Source: Spirochaetes bacterium ADurb.BinA120
Lineage (GTDB): Bacteria; Spirochaetota; UBA4802; UBA5368
DNA: 53,082 nucleotides
Assembly (NCBI GenBank): GCA_002069125.1
Contig: MVZN01000017.1
Span: forward strand, 1 to 53,082
Direction: 5' to 3'
Below the pieces are notes generated by a model. It was not told the DNA's origin, ran no database searches, and was given only the letters and a program-made list of their open reading frames with translations. Both the position numbers and the translations under genes were made by a program. This document shows positions 36,001 to 46,094 of this stretch, one piece after another; the stretch's first letter is position 1, and each line of letters opens with the position of its first letter.

Positions 36001-36579
36001 GTATTCGATGACCTCTATCTTCTGTATCTCGTGGGACGAGCGGAATCCGTCGAAAAAATGGACAAACGGCACCTGCCCCTTGATGGCCGCCAGATGCGCC
36101 ACCGCGCCCAGATCCATGATCTCCTGTATGCTGCCGGTGGCGATCATGGCGAAACCCGTCTGCCTTGCGGCATATACGTCAGCGTGATCGCCGAAGATCG
36201 AAAGGGCGTGGGCGGAGAGAGACCTGGCGCTCACATGGAACACCCCCGGAAGCAACTCGCCCGAAATTTTGTACATGTTGGGAATCATGAGCAGGAGGCC
36301 CTGGGAGGCCGTGTAGGTGGTCGAGAGAGCGCCCGCCTGTAGCGATCCATGCAATGCCGCCGCGGCGCCGGCCTCCGACTGCATCTCTACGACCCGAACC
36401 TTGTCACCGAAAATGTTCTTCAAGCCGTGCGCCGCCCACTCATCCGTATATTCGGCCATGGGGGAGGACGGGGTGATGGGATAGATAGCCGCAACCTCCG
36501 TAAAGGCATAGGCGACATGGGCCGCCGCCATGTTGCCGTCCATCGATTTCATGACGCGTTTTTTCGTTGTCGAAGCCAT
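33037..36579 (-). CDS. nifJ: Pyruvate:ferredoxin (flavodoxin) oxidoreductase, single-chain
   Basis: Oxidatively decarboxylates pyruvate to acetyl-CoA with reduction of ferredoxin or flavodoxin, central to anaerobic energy metabolism. The 1180-residue protein has the fused layout: N-terminal domain (AAIYPITPSSPMAEYTDEWA), gamma domain around 440-600, a 2[4Fe-4S] ferredoxin domain (CIQCNECAYVCP near residue 693 and CTGCGNCADVCP near 748), and the C-terminal TPP domain. The last has a proximal-cluster Cys in FSGACAGCGET near 815 and GGDGWAYDIGFGG near 963. All cluster ligands are present. AAAGGAGA precedes the ATG. It stands alone with a candidate promoter upstream and a terminator downstream. 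Confidence 0.97.
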   Translation of the reverse strand: MASTTKKRVMKSMDGNMAAAHVAYAFTEVAAIYPITPSSPMAEYTDEWAAHGLKNIFGDKVRVVEMQSEAGAAAALHGSLQAGALSTTYTASQGLLLMIPNMYKISGELLPGVFHVSARSLSAHALSIFGDHADVYAARQTGFAMIATGSIQEIMDLGAVAHLAAIKGQVPFVHFFDGFRSSHEIQKIEVIEYDELAVLLDRDALERFRKNALNPMRPVTRGTAMNPDIYFQVREASNRWYEAIPDIADEYMQQMSRLTGRQYHPFVYYGAENPEHIIIAMGSVTETIQDVVDHLVSNGEKVGLIKVHLYRPFSEKHFFRAFPGSVKRIAVLDRTKEPGATGEPLYLDVKSLFYGKKDAPVIVGGRYGLSSKDTTPGQILAVFENLKLADPKDGFTIGIVDDITFKSLPVKDDVDVVPKGTFSARFYGVGSDGTVGANKNSIKIIGDNTNLFAQAYFAYDSKKSGGVTVSHLRFGEKPIRSTYLVTRPDFVACHVPAYLDKYDMLRGIKEGGTFLLNSLWDSEETKRRLPDTVKKVLAEKNIRFYIINATQIAEDIGMSGRTNTIMQAAFFRVAQVIAYEKAVADMKDAIKKTYGKKGDDVVSLNNAAVEKGGDMVVEVKIPAEWRDIVPQKAQAGEKAPEFIEKIVYPMNNLEGDLLPVSAFIDRADGTFPPGTTAYEKRGIAVNVPEWQPENCIQCNECAYVCPHAVIRPFLLDAEELSNVPEGTVTLQAKGKGLDGLHFKIQISPLDCTGCGNCADVCPAKPKALIMKPLESQLAEAPRWEYFAHKVSIKDDLMKKTTIKGSQFAKPLFEFSGACAGCGETPYIKLITQLYGDRMMIANATGCSSIYGGSAPATPYCVNAEGCGPAWASSLFEDAAEYGYGMFLGVSKLRNRIVLAAENYIAGGSSEEIKAALGAWLEGRDDPEKSKAASAALIPLLERDGGQIASEILPLKDYLVKRSVWVFGGDGWAYDIGFGGLDHVIASGEDVNLLVLDTEVYSNTGGQSSKATPAAAVAQFAAAGKRTRKKDLGLMAMSYGYVYVAQVAMGASQIHYLRALREAESYPGPSVIIAYSPCINHGLRAGMGKSQEESKRAVESGYWQLYRYNPLLEREGKNPFVLDSKEPQWDKFRDFLMGEVRYYSLKREFPDIADELFKTAEEDARRRYNMYRRLAALDYSS

Positions 36580-36604
36580 TAATCGTCTCCTTTAGTTCAA
36601 GATT

Positions 36605-36634
36605 CTGATATCTCAAAAAAGGCATTCACTTCAA
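36605..36634 (-). promoter_or_regulatory. Candidate promoter of nifJ
   Basis: On the minus strand TTGAAG (36629-36634), an 18-base spacer, then TATCAG (36605-36610), about 25 bases before the nifJ start codon with AAAGGAG between. It is a fair match. The remaining 36710-37050 region shows no gene. Confidence 0.35.
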
Positions 36635-36679
36635 AGTTTGATACGGGTAATGCCATACCTACCGTCGCCGGCCCTGTTC

Positions 36680-36704
36680 CGCCAGACCGTTTCCTGGCGT
36701 TTTT
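36680..36704 (+). terminator. Orphan plus-strand Rho-independent terminator upstream of nifJ
   Basis: CGCCAG and CTGGCG form a perfect 6-bp stem with an 8-base loop, followed by five T residues. In plus orientation no annotated gene ends here; the nearest gene, nifJ, runs the other way and begins at 36579. A short plus-strand RNA from 36580-36680 could end at this site. Confidence 0.6.
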
Positions 36705-37059
36705 CGCGCCCATAAGTTCCGAAAAAGCGGCGGAGCGTCCCTTGCGAGCCCCGGCCCGCCGAAATTATTGGACCGCCGTCGGCGTCAATCCGAATGGCCA
36801 TGGGAAACTTGTTCAATCCTACACGATCCATATTTAAAATACAAATCTTAATTTCCCGGCCTTCCCGTAAGAAACGTCCGGGCGTAAGGCGCGATCGGTC
36901 TCCCGGCATCCGGCGACAGCTCGATTACGTGCGACATTGGTAGTTATGGACACTGTTTTTTCAATACTTATTTACACGATACGGGCCATCAGGTTCCTCC
37001 CGGCGAAACAGGCGTCGAGGATTATTAAAATCCCTTATGCCCCTTTGGAGACAATTCGG

Positions 37060-37088
37060 TTGACTTTTCATACATCCCGGCGCATTAT
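37060..37088 (+). promoter_or_regulatory. Candidate promoter of the CheW-like gene (possibly leaderless)
   Basis: TTGACT (37060-37065), a 17-base spacer and CATTAT (37083-37088). A start 7 bases downstream coincides with the ATG at 37095, so the mRNA may lack a leader. No Shine-Dalgarno sequence precedes that ATG. Confidence 0.45.
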
Positions 37089-37094
37089 TCCAAT

Positions 37095-37934
37095 ATGGCA
37101 TCCATGGATGATTATATTGCCGGCGCGCGAAAAGACGCCCTTTCGGACCACCTCGAATTCTGGCGCAACGGACTCCAGGTGATAGAGGAGATCTCCTCCA
37201 CGCTCGAAACCTCCCTGGCCAGGCTCGAAAAAAAATATTCGGATTTCGAGACCCTGTACGATCAGGTTATGGACCGCATAGACGCCCTTGCCGGCATCTA
37301 CGCCGGAGTAAACACCATCCAGGGACGCGAGTATGTGCTCAGGCTCAAGGCGCTCATGAGAGACTACCACCGAAGATATACCCTGGAGGGCATCGACTTC
37401 AACGCAATCCACTTTCTCCAATCCCGGATTCGTGAGCAGAGGGACCGGAGCTTCAGTGACTTTCCGAATTTAGCGCACGCGCCGGAAAAGGCAATCGGGC
37501 AGGCGGACCCCGGGCCGCGCTCCATCGTCGTCCGATACCGATGGATCACTCTGGAGCGAAACGGATCGTGGTTTATACTACCCTATGATACCTTGAGGAT
37601 TTTGGAATACCACAAAGCGGACATGGTCGCGGGTGGCCGGGAGAAGCGGTTCATCCTGCGCCTCGACGGCGCCGAACTCCCGATTTTGGACCTTTTCTCC
37701 TCGTCCACAATAGAAAAAAAGAGGCCGGCCTATCTCGCGGTGTTGGGCCTTGGAACGGATCTTTTCTGCTACGCCGCCTCAGCTCTCGGGAAACGCATAT
37801 TCTCCCGGCGTGAATTCATTATAGGCGGTCTGAGGGGCGTTCGAGCTACCGGGCTGTCCCGCGGACATATCCGCCTCTTCGGACGGAAACACCTATATAT
37901 CGACCCGCGCGACTCCGCTCCAGGGCATATCTAA
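37095..37934 (+). CDS. Putative CheW-like domain protein
   Basis: The 279-residue product has an N-terminal helical/coiled-coil half (about residues 10-110, ISSTLETSLARLEKKYSDFE) and a C-terminal half with the outline of a CheW domain. That outline comprises strand WITLERNGSWFILPYDTLRI, then FILRLDGAELPILDLFSS (compare the IPVIDL core of CheW), then AYLAVLGLGTDLFCYAASAL and a closing GHIRLFGRKHLYIDP. The match is degenerate and the assignment is tentative. A role in chemotaxis arrays or another CheW-like scaffold is inferred. The ATG at 37104 is an alternative start. The 3' end overlaps convergent YrdC by 4 bases. Confidence 0.5.
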   Translation: MASMDDYIAGARKDALSDHLEFWRNGLQVIEEISSTLETSLARLEKKYSDFETLYDQVMDRIDALAGIYAGVNTIQGREYVLRLKALMRDYHRRYTLEGIDFNAIHFLQSRIREQRDRSFSDFPNLAHAPEKAIGQADPGPRSIVVRYRWITLERNGSWFILPYDTLRILEYHKADMVAGGREKRFILRLDGAELPILDLFSSSTIEKKRPAYLAVLGLGTDLFCYAASALGKRIFSRREFIIGGLRGVRATGLSRGHIRLFGRKHLYIDPRDSAPGHI

Positions 37935-38596
37935 CTTTCCTCGTCTTCGGTCTTTCTTAAAAAAAACAACGACTTTATTTCCTCGACCGAAACGCGCCCG
38001 GCGCGCATTATGGAGATGGTGCTCCCGCTTATGTCTATGATCGTCGCCGGTGGATGTTTTTTACACAACTCCTCGACTATGACGGCCTTCGCCACCAGGC
38101 CCCGGCACGCCTTTTCCAGGTCCCCCTTTTTATAAAGGGCGCTCTTCGAGAGGCCGCGATAAAGATGGGAAAAGACCAGCGGGCGGTCCACCCGGGCAAT
38201 AACGGACTGCAGGAATCTGCTCCTTGGAAAACGCACGCCGACCGTCTCACTCTCGCGGGTGGCGTCCTTTTTTTTCATGATGACCGTAATCTCATCGGGC
38301 CAGATCCTGTTTAGAAAATCGTAATCGTTCTTGGTCAATACGGCTATATCGTCGAGCATCCTGAATGAGGATATAAGACGCACATAGCGCTTACGGGGAT
38401 TGCGTACGACCCGCGATATCCTTTTCTCGTTTTCACCGGACGCGACCGCTGCAATGGCGTATATATTGTCCACCGGGAGCAATACGAGCGCGTTGGCTCT
38501 CAGGGCCTGCGATATCGCGGCTATGGCCTCCTCGGGGAGCGAGCCGTCCTTCCTCAGCTTCTTCAGGTAAAGTATTTCAGTTTCTTTTAACTGCAT
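37931..38596 (-). CDS. YrdC/Sua5-like protein (divergent)
   Basis: The 221-residue product resembles the Sua5/YciO/YrdC family, whose best known members make threonylcarbamoyl-AMP for the t6A tRNA modification. Similar parts are EEAIAAISQALRANALVLLPVDNIYAIAAV (near the usual PTDTVYGL segment, residues about 22-50), RNPRKRYVRLISSF (the Lys/Arg-rich ligand loop) and IWPDEITVIMKK (compare the WPGPLTLIL core). The key PTDT and KGRP/KxxPL motifs are altered, so it may be a paralogue such as YciO rather than the t6A enzyme. The ATG at 38596 overlaps the end of the DUF501 gene by 20 bases; a TTG at 38635 is the alternative start. Confidence 0.6.
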   Translation of the reverse strand: MQLKETEILYLKKLRKDGSLPEEAIAAISQALRANALVLLPVDNIYAIAAVASGENEKRISRVVRNPRKRYVRLISSFRMLDDIAVLTKNDYDFLNRIWPDEITVIMKKKDATRESETVGVRFPRSRFLQSVIARVDRPLVFSHLYRGLSKSALYKKGDLEKACRGLVAKAVIVEELCKKHPPATIIDISGSTISIMRAGRVSVEEIKSLFFLRKTEDEES

Positions 38597-39136
38597 TCCT
38601 GCAGCGAACCTCTTCGCAATCGATCCTGTTGTCAAGCAGCCTGGTCGCGATCATCCCGGCGACATTGTCCGCACAAACGCGATAATGGCAGAAGTGCGCG
38701 TGCAGGCATTTCAGGGAGCCGGTATCGCGCGCCCCCCCCACGCCGGCGTCCATTACCCTGCGAATCTCCGCCGGAATAGTTGCGTCGCCCGCGGCGTTGC
38801 ATATCCGTTTTCTGAAAAAATACATGTGCGCATGGGCGCTTTCCATCTTCGCGGCGATCGAGATATCCCGGTTGATGAACTCGCCTATTCTATCTATATA
38901 CCCCGCCTGCTCCAATTGGTGTATCCGCTCGTTGAGGTACGGGCAGGTCAGCCAGAACACGTTCGATACCGCTTCATAGTTCCATTTGCCGCCGCCCGCG
39001 TCGATATCGAGAAGAATTATTCTCGGATAACCATAGGCGCACCGCTCCAGTACCCCCGACGCGAATATACTTTCGCGATCTATCTGCCACCGGACCACAT
39101 CTAAATCGGCTTCGTTATAGGAATAATCGTTCCGGG

Positions 39137-39140
<4 letters not shown>
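38577..39140 (-). CDS. DUF501 family protein
   Basis: The 187-residue protein matches DUF501, an uncharacterised family with conserved Cys and His positions. Here ERCAYGYPRIILLDI, VFWLTCPYLNERIHQLE, AHAHMYFF and GSLKCLHAHFCHYRVCADNVAG fit that pattern, with enough Cys/His to bind a metal. In Actinobacteria this gene classically follows eno and a DivIC/FtsB gene, and the same order is seen here. The function is unknown. Its ATG overlaps the ftsB stop (ATGA), and its end overlaps YrdC, so the four genes are translationally coupled. Confidence 0.8.
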
Positions 39141-40961
<1,821 letters not shown>

Positions 40962-41073
40962 TCATCCTCCGGCCCCTGCAGCCTGACACAAACTTTTATA
41001 TTAGGCAAGTAAATTTTAAAAGGCGCCCCTGTTGTTTCTTGACAGGTTAAAATCGTTTGTGCCTAATCCTCCC

Positions 41074-41670
41074 ATGGAAAGCCGAAGCGAAAAGATACGC
41101 GAACGCATAGAGCGCCACCGGCTGGGGCTGCCCTCGGAGGAGACCGTTAAAAAACGCAGGTTTTCGCGCTCGCTCGTCATCATCAATCTCCTTCTTCTCA
41201 TCGTGATGATATTCGTGTTCAGGCGCCCGGTCGACCGCTCCTATCACACGGTGGGGGTCGAATTCGACCGTACGCTCTATCGCCTGTCCCTGCTGCGCGA
41301 CGGCAGGTCGGACGGCTACAGGGCGTCGCTCAGCGTCGAGTCCGTAGGCGGCGAGGCAAAAACCATATTCTTCTCACCTCCCCTGGCGGTGCTTTCGATA
41401 ATGTACGACTCCGAGGAGATCGAGCGAGTCGAATTCGGCCGGTCCACCTCGCGCCTCGCACTTCATCCGGGTGAAACGCGTAATTTCTCGAACCGAATCC
41501 CTGCTGAAGGCATGGAGAAGTTCGGCAGGGAGCACCCTGACCTGCTCGTCCCACCAAGGAGGACCATATTTTCGAGGGACCAGTATATCCCACTTAAGGC
41601 CAGGCTTACAGTCAATACCGCTGGAAGAATTACGACCACACTCGATTTCAAGTACGAGGTTGACAGGTGA
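41074..41670 (+). CDS. Single-pass membrane protein of unknown function
   Basis: I do not recognise the family. From the ATG at 41074 the product has 198 residues: a basic N terminus ([20 protein letters not shown]), one membrane helix at about residues 34-50 ([17 protein letters not shown]), and an extracytoplasmic beta-rich domain with [13 protein letters not shown], which reads like an intracellular-proteinase-inhibitor or BsuPI-type beta sandwich. A TTG at 41032 would add 14 residues. Its stop overlaps the dCMP deaminase GTG start (GTGA), so the two genes are coupled. Confidence 0.7.
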   Translation: MESRSEKIRERIERHRLGLPSEETVKKRRFSRSLVIINLLLLIVMIFVFRRPVDRSYHTVGVEFDRTLYRLSLLRDGRSDGYRASLSVESVGGEAKTIFFSPPLAVLSIMYDSEEIERVEFGRSTSRLALHPGETRNFSNRIPAEGMEKFGREHPDLLVPPRRTIFSRDQYIPLKARLTVNTAGRITTTLDFKYEVDR

Positions 41671-42116
41671 CCGATAGACCGTCGTGGGACCAGTATTTCA
41701 TGAAAATAGCGGACGATGTCGCCACACGCGCCACCTGCGTCCGCCGCCGTGTCGGCGCCGTCATCGTCAAGGACCGCCGCATCCTAACGACCGGCTACAA
41801 CGGCGTTCCTGCCGGAATCACCCATTGCACGCCCGAAACATGCCTGCGCACCATCTACAACGTGCCCTCCGGCGAGCGTCACGAGCTGTGCAGGGGACTG
41901 CACGCCGAACAGAACGCCATCATTCAGGCGGCCTATCACGGTGTATCCATCAAGGGGGCGGTGATATACATCACCAACCAGCCATGCTCAATCTGCACCA
42001 AGATGCTCATCAACAGCGGCATCCTTACCTTCATCTTCCGCGACCCGTATAACGATCCGCTTGCCCAGGATATGATGCGGGAGGCAGGAGTGGAGCTAAT
42101 CGTTTACCGCGGCTGA
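41667..42116 (+). CDS. Deoxycytidylate (dCMP) deaminase / ComEB-like
   Basis: The 149-residue zinc deaminase produces dUMP from dCMP for dTTP synthesis. Zinc and catalytic residues are in LHAEQNAI (His and proton-shuttle Glu) and QPCSICTKM (two Cys). The Cys-containing insert [18 protein letters not shown] is typical of the dCMP deaminase/ComEB group. The start is a GTG at 41667 overlapping the previous stop, with GAGGT about 8 bases upstream. The last 13 bases overlap the convergent lipoprotein gene. Confidence 0.92.
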   Translation: MTDRPSWDQYFMKIADDVATRATCVRRRVGAVIVKDRRILTTGYNGVPAGITHCTPETCLRTIYNVPSGERHELCRGLHAEQNAIIQAAYHGVSIKGAVIYITNQPCSICTKMLINSGILTFIFRDPYNDPLAQDMMREAGVELIVYRG

Positions 42117-43204
42117 GGAAGGCGGACCCTTACAAGCCGCGGCTGGTATTCGAGGGGGTGCATGTAGATGGCGAAAAGATCGCGCCCCTCCGCGTATATC
42201 TCCTTGCCTGAATAATACCACGCGCCTGGACCTTTCCCGTCCGCCGGCAGGGGCGGAGGCGTATACACCACCCGGGCCCTGGCCGAGGCCAGCTCGTTGA
42301 AATCCGAAAAATCCACCAGCACTATTTCCCCCGTCCCAACCCGGCAGTATAAAATCAGGTATTTTCCGGAGCTATCGTTATACGAGATAGAACATTCGCC
42401 GGCGACGCCCTCGAGAAAGCCGCGCGCCCTCTTCATGTCGCCCGTCCAGGCTCCGTCTCCGGCAAGGAATTCGTATGCGCGCCGGTCCTCTATCCCCTCG
42501 AGCGGCGCCCGGGCCAGCTTTATCCGCGAGGTGCCGTTCGCATCCACGAACTGCCCGACCGTATATATCATGCCATCGCGTTCGAATACGCATGCCCCAA
42601 ATGCCGGCGAAGGCCCGGGGAAGAGATCCGGCAAGCGGTTGAACCGTACCGCTTCTCCCGGAGACCAGGCGGCGGGTACGCTCCAGCGCGCGAGCCCGAC
42701 ACCCTCCATCCTGAAGCCGAAGGGCTTGCCGGGATCGGTTATCCTTATACGCAGATAATACACATACACCCGGTTTCCAGTTCTAAGGCCATCCACGGCC
42801 CAGAGGCGGTCGCGCTCCTGTCTCTCGCCGGGTTTTAATTTAATGAACTGGGCCACCTGGCCGCCTTCCCTGTAGAAGCTGAAGGGAAGCGTCCGGATGT
42901 TCCGCGAGGAAAGGGCAGGCGTAAACGCCAGTGAATTTGAGATCATGGCGCTCGCGTCGGCACGCTCCGAAAAGGTAGCGGAAGCTGAAACCTCGCCTTT
43001 CCATTTTCCGAGAATTGTGTCGCCGAAGGTCCACAGGGTCAGGGAATCGTCGAAAGGAATTGGGCTAACGCCGTCCTGCCCCAGGACCGCCTTAAGCCTT
43101 GTCTCCCCGAAAGTTCCAAGGCCCTCCGGGGTCCCGGCGCAGGAGAGAACGAGCGGAGCGAAGAGGGCCAGCGCCGCTATAAGCGCTTTCAGACGGGCCC
43201 GCAT
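42104..43204 (-). CDS. DUF4185-like putative lipoprotein
   Basis: The 366-residue exported protein has a signal peptide with a lipobox-like end (APLVLSC, lipidated Cys near residue 22). The body looks like a five-bladed beta-propeller of the DUF4185 type: repeated segments with [44 protein letters not shown] and [10 protein letters not shown] resemble glycoside-hydrolase-like propeller proteins (family 43/68/117-like). Catalytic residues cannot be assigned. The ATG at 43204 is immediately adjacent to the pcm stop, so it is co-transcribed with pcm. A carbohydrate-binding or surface role is inferred. Confidence 0.7.
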   Translation of the reverse strand: MRARLKALIAALALFAPLVLSCAGTPEGLGTFGETRLKAVLGQDGVSPIPFDDSLTLWTFGDTILGKWKGEVSASATFSERADASAMISNSLAFTPALSSRNIRTLPFSFYREGGQVAQFIKLKPGERQERDRLWAVDGLRTGNRVYVYYLRIRITDPGKPFGFRMEGVGLARWSVPAAWSPGEAVRFNRLPDLFPGPSPAFGACVFERDGMIYTVGQFVDANGTSRIKLARAPLEGIEDRRAYEFLAGDGAWTGDMKRARGFLEGVAGECSISYNDSSGKYLILYCRVGTGEIVLVDFSDFNELASARARVVYTPPPLPADGKGPGAWYYSGKEIYAEGRDLFAIYMHPLEYQPRLVRVRLPQPR

Positions 43205-43921
43205 TTACGGCTCCCTCGCTCCCCGCACCATGGGGACGAAACGCACGTAGGTGACGGTGCGCCTGCTTATCGTATTTCCCCGCTTCTCGATCACCACAAG
43301 CTCCTGGTTGAATTCGCCCTCCGGCGCAACGAGTATGCCCCCGTCGGCAAGCTGGTCTATAAGCGTCTGGGGAATGCGCGGCGGGCTTGCCGTCAGCATT
43401 ATGGCGTCGAATGGCGCCTTTTCGGGCCATCCGCGGTATCCGTCGCCCACGCGGACGGCGACATTGGTGTAGCCAAGATTTTTCAGCCTCATTGTGGAGA
43501 GTTTGCCAAGCTGCTCGACGATCTCGATTGTGTACACCTCTTTTGCAAGGAGGGACAGCACCGCCGCCTGATACCCGGAACCGGTGCCTATTTCGAGCAC
43601 TTTTTCATCGCCATCGAGCCTTAAAAGCTCGCTCATCAGGGCGACTATATACGGCTGGGAAATCGTCTGGCCATAGCCTATGGGAAGGGGGTGGTCCTCG
43701 TAAGCGGTGGTGATGTGCTGGTCGGGCACGAAGCGATGCCGCTCCACCGAACGCATGGCCGCAAGCACGCGCCTGTCGCTGACGCCGCGGGCCTCTATCT
43801 GTTTCTTGACCATGTTTTCCCTGAGATTCTCCAACGATACCTCCTTCCCGGCACCGCAGACAACGCACAGGCACGCTATGAGACACATAAGCGAACCGCT
43901 TCGCCGTTTAACAAGTTCCAT
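43205..43921 (-). CDS. pcm: Protein-L-isoaspartate O-methyltransferase, probably exported
   Basis: Repairs isoaspartyl residues using S-adenosylmethionine. The 238-residue product has the PCMT core: RHRFVPDQ, the active-site Ser region GYGQTISQPYIVALM, SAM motif EIGTGSGYQAAVLS and MLTASPPRIPQTL. It is preceded by a putative signal or anchor sequence (SLMCLIACLCVVCGAG) not found in the cytosolic enzyme, with a lipobox-like Cys. An ATG at 43945 is an alternative start adding eight residues. It is encoded immediately upstream of the DUF4185 lipoprotein. Exported PCMTs are known in several diderms. Confidence 0.85.
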   Translation of the reverse strand: MELVKRRSGSLMCLIACLCVVCGAGKEVSLENLRENMVKKQIEARGVSDRRVLAAMRSVERHRFVPDQHITTAYEDHPLPIGYGQTISQPYIVALMSELLRLDGDEKVLEIGTGSGYQAAVLSLLAKEVYTIEIVEQLGKLSTMRLKNLGYTNVAVRVGDGYRGWPEKAPFDAIMLTASPPRIPQTLIDQLADGGILVAPEGEFNQELVVIEKRGNTISRRTVTYVRFVPMVRGAREP

Positions 43922-44180
43922 ATATTCGATTCCCGCCTGATTCATCGAAGGCGCCTTTAAAAAATCATGTTTCGCCGGTGATTCGGGCGGGCATTGACGG
44001 GCCCTCTTTTCGCAATCGATCGACGCAATCTCAATCCGCCCGAAAAACCCATCCCGACAGAACTTAGTCCTCGGAAAATACTGGCCGGCGCTTTCAGCCC
44101 GCACTATAAACACAAACGCACCAGTCTTCAACCATAAATTATCAGCACGTCCCGGAGACGGCGCTATCGGAATTTTACTC

Positions 44181-44210
44181 TTGACAATAGGCACACTTTA
44201 GCGCTAATAG
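44181..44210 (+). promoter_or_regulatory. Strong candidate sigma70 promoter of ptsI
   Basis: Perfect -35 TTGACA (44181-44186), an 18-base spacer and -10 TAATAG (44205-44210). The predicted start near 44217 gives a 5' leader of about 125 bases before the ptsI start codon. The rest of the 420-base gap (43922-44180) shows no gene. Confidence 0.6.
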
Positions 44211-44341
44211 CTGAAAAACGGACCTAACCGACAATTGGGCCGGCCAAAGCCGTTCCAGGGATGCCGGGACCGTCCCGAAACGGTCCGGTGATGGATGTCC
44301 ACCTTTCGCCGCCGCCATTCTCACGAAAACAGAGTCGGGAA

Positions 44342-46084
44342 ATGCAACAGCTCATCACCGGTATAATCGCTTCGCCAGGAATCAGGATCGGCAGAGCCTA
44401 TGTCTACCACGGCTCCAATCTTATAATCCCAAAATATACCGTGGAACCGGGTGGTGTCGAGGAAGAGCTCGGCAGGTACAATCGCGCCCTGGAAAAGACG
44501 AAAAACGACATCCAGTCCATAAGGGAGCAGATATCGAAAAGCCTTTCACGCGACATGGCCGATATTTTTTCAAGCCACCTCCTGGTGCTCGAAGATCCCA
44601 TGATCACCGAAAAGGTCATTCGCACCATCCGCGAGGAGCGGCGCAACGTGGAATGGGTCGTCAACGACATCTCGATGGATCTGATACAGGGCCTTTCTTC
44701 CATAGACGACGTGTATCTCCGGGAGCGCATTATCGACATCTCGGACATCCACAAGAGGCTTATAGGCAATCTCCAGAAGACCGGCGCGCCCGCGCTTCCC
44801 GATCTCGATGAGGAGGTCATCCTGTTTGCGACCGACCTGACACCGTCGGACACGGCCATGATGAACAGGAAGTACGTTCTCGCCTTCGTAACGGATACGG
44901 GCGGCCGCACCTCGCACACGGCCATCATGGCCCGAGCCCTCGACATCCCCGCCATCGTAGGCACCATCAACGGCACATCGATGGTGCAGGACGGCCAGAC
45001 GGTAATAGTGGACGCCCTGCGCGGCAAGATCATAATCGATCCGACAGCGGAGGAAATCGAAGAATACAACCGCTACCGGGAGGACCTGGTCCTGCTCGAC
45101 GCGGAGCTGGCCAAACTCACCCATCTTCCGGCCACCACCCTGGACAACGAGGTGTGCCACATCTACGGCAATATCGAGATACCGGAAGAGATGAAGATGA
45201 TAAAGGAACATGGCGCGCAGGGTATAGGCCTTTACCGCTCCGAGTTCCTGTTTCTCGACCGCGCCCTTCCGGACGAGGAAAAGCAGTACCTTGCCTACAA
45301 AAAGGTCCTTGAATTCTTCAAGCCCATGCCGGTCACCATCCGCACCCTCGACGTTGGCGGCGACAAGATCTATGCCTACAATAAAACGGTAAAGGAGCGC
45401 AACCCATTCCTTGGATGCCGCGCAATCCGCTTCAGCCTGGAAAACGAACCGCTTTTCCGAACCCAGCTTCGCGCAATTCTGCGCGCAAGCATCCACGGCA
45501 ACACCAGGCTGATGTTTCCCATGATCTCCACCGTGGAGGAGATCATCAAGTCGCGTAACATTTTATACCAAACCATGGACGAGCTTCGCAGCGAAAAGAA
45601 GGAATTCGACCCCGACATACCCATAGGAATAATGATAGAGGTTCCGTCCGCCGCGATCAACGCGGACCGCCTGGCGGAGCATTCGGATTTCTTCTCGGTG
45701 GGCACGAACGACCTGGTGCAGTACACCATCGCGGTCGACAGAATCTCCGAAAAGATCGCGTATCTGTACAATCCGCTCAACCTGTCCGTGCTGCGGCTTC
45801 TCAGGCATATAGTCGACGCGTCACGAAAACACGAGGTCCCGCTATCAATATGCGGCGAGATGGCAGGCGAGCCCCTCTATACCATACCGCTTTTGGGTCT
45901 CGGGTTTAGGAACTTCTCCATGGGAACGGCCTTCATGCATCAGATCAAGCGCATAATCCGCTCGGTGAAAATACACGAATGCGAGGAGCTGGTGGACGAG
46001 ATGATGAAGCGAGACGTAACCGGGGAGATCGAAAAGGTCCTCCTCGACTACCTCGGACAGAAATTCCCCGCCATGCTCTTCTGA
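44342..46084 (+). CDS. ptsI: Phosphoenolpyruvate-protein phosphotransferase (PTS enzyme I)
   Basis: Transfers phosphate from phosphoenolpyruvate to HPr at the start of the phosphotransferase sugar-uptake cascade. The 580-residue protein has the N-terminal HPr-binding helical domain, the phosphohistidine domain with His192 in GGRTSHTAIMAR, and the C-terminal PEP barrel with YRSEFLFLDR, PVTIRTLDVGGDK, FSVGTNDLVQYT and SICGEMAG. The start MQQLITG fits family N termini; the frame is open to 44261 but that extension is not conserved. No HPr or EII genes are adjacent, so it may be shared by dispersed PTSs or act in a regulatory PTS. Confidence 0.95.
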   Translation: MQQLITGIIASPGIRIGRAYVYHGSNLIIPKYTVEPGGVEEELGRYNRALEKTKNDIQSIREQISKSLSRDMADIFSSHLLVLEDPMITEKVIRTIREERRNVEWVVNDISMDLIQGLSSIDDVYLRERIIDISDIHKRLIGNLQKTGAPALPDLDEEVILFATDLTPSDTAMMNRKYVLAFVTDTGGRTSHTAIMARALDIPAIVGTINGTSMVQDGQTVIVDALRGKIIIDPTAEEIEEYNRYREDLVLLDAELAKLTHLPATTLDNEVCHIYGNIEIPEEMKMIKEHGAQGIGLYRSEFLFLDRALPDEEKQYLAYKKVLEFFKPMPVTIRTLDVGGDKIYAYNKTVKERNPFLGCRAIRFSLENEPLFRTQLRAILRASIHGNTRLMFPMISTVEEIIKSRNILYQTMDELRSEKKEFDPDIPIGIMIEVPSAAINADRLAEHSDFFSVGTNDLVQYTIAVDRISEKIAYLYNPLNLSVLRLLRHIVDASRKHEVPLSICGEMAGEPLYTIPLLGLGFRNFSMGTAFMHQIKRIIRSVKIHECEELVDEMMKRDVTGEIEKVLLDYLGQKFPAMLF

Positions 46085-46094
46085 ACGATTCCGA

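Noticed and set aside
41039-41069. TTGACA-N19-TAATCC as a promoter giving a leaderless start at 41074
   Set aside because: The spacer is long and the predicted start would fall at or inside the ATG, so it does not fit well enough to list.
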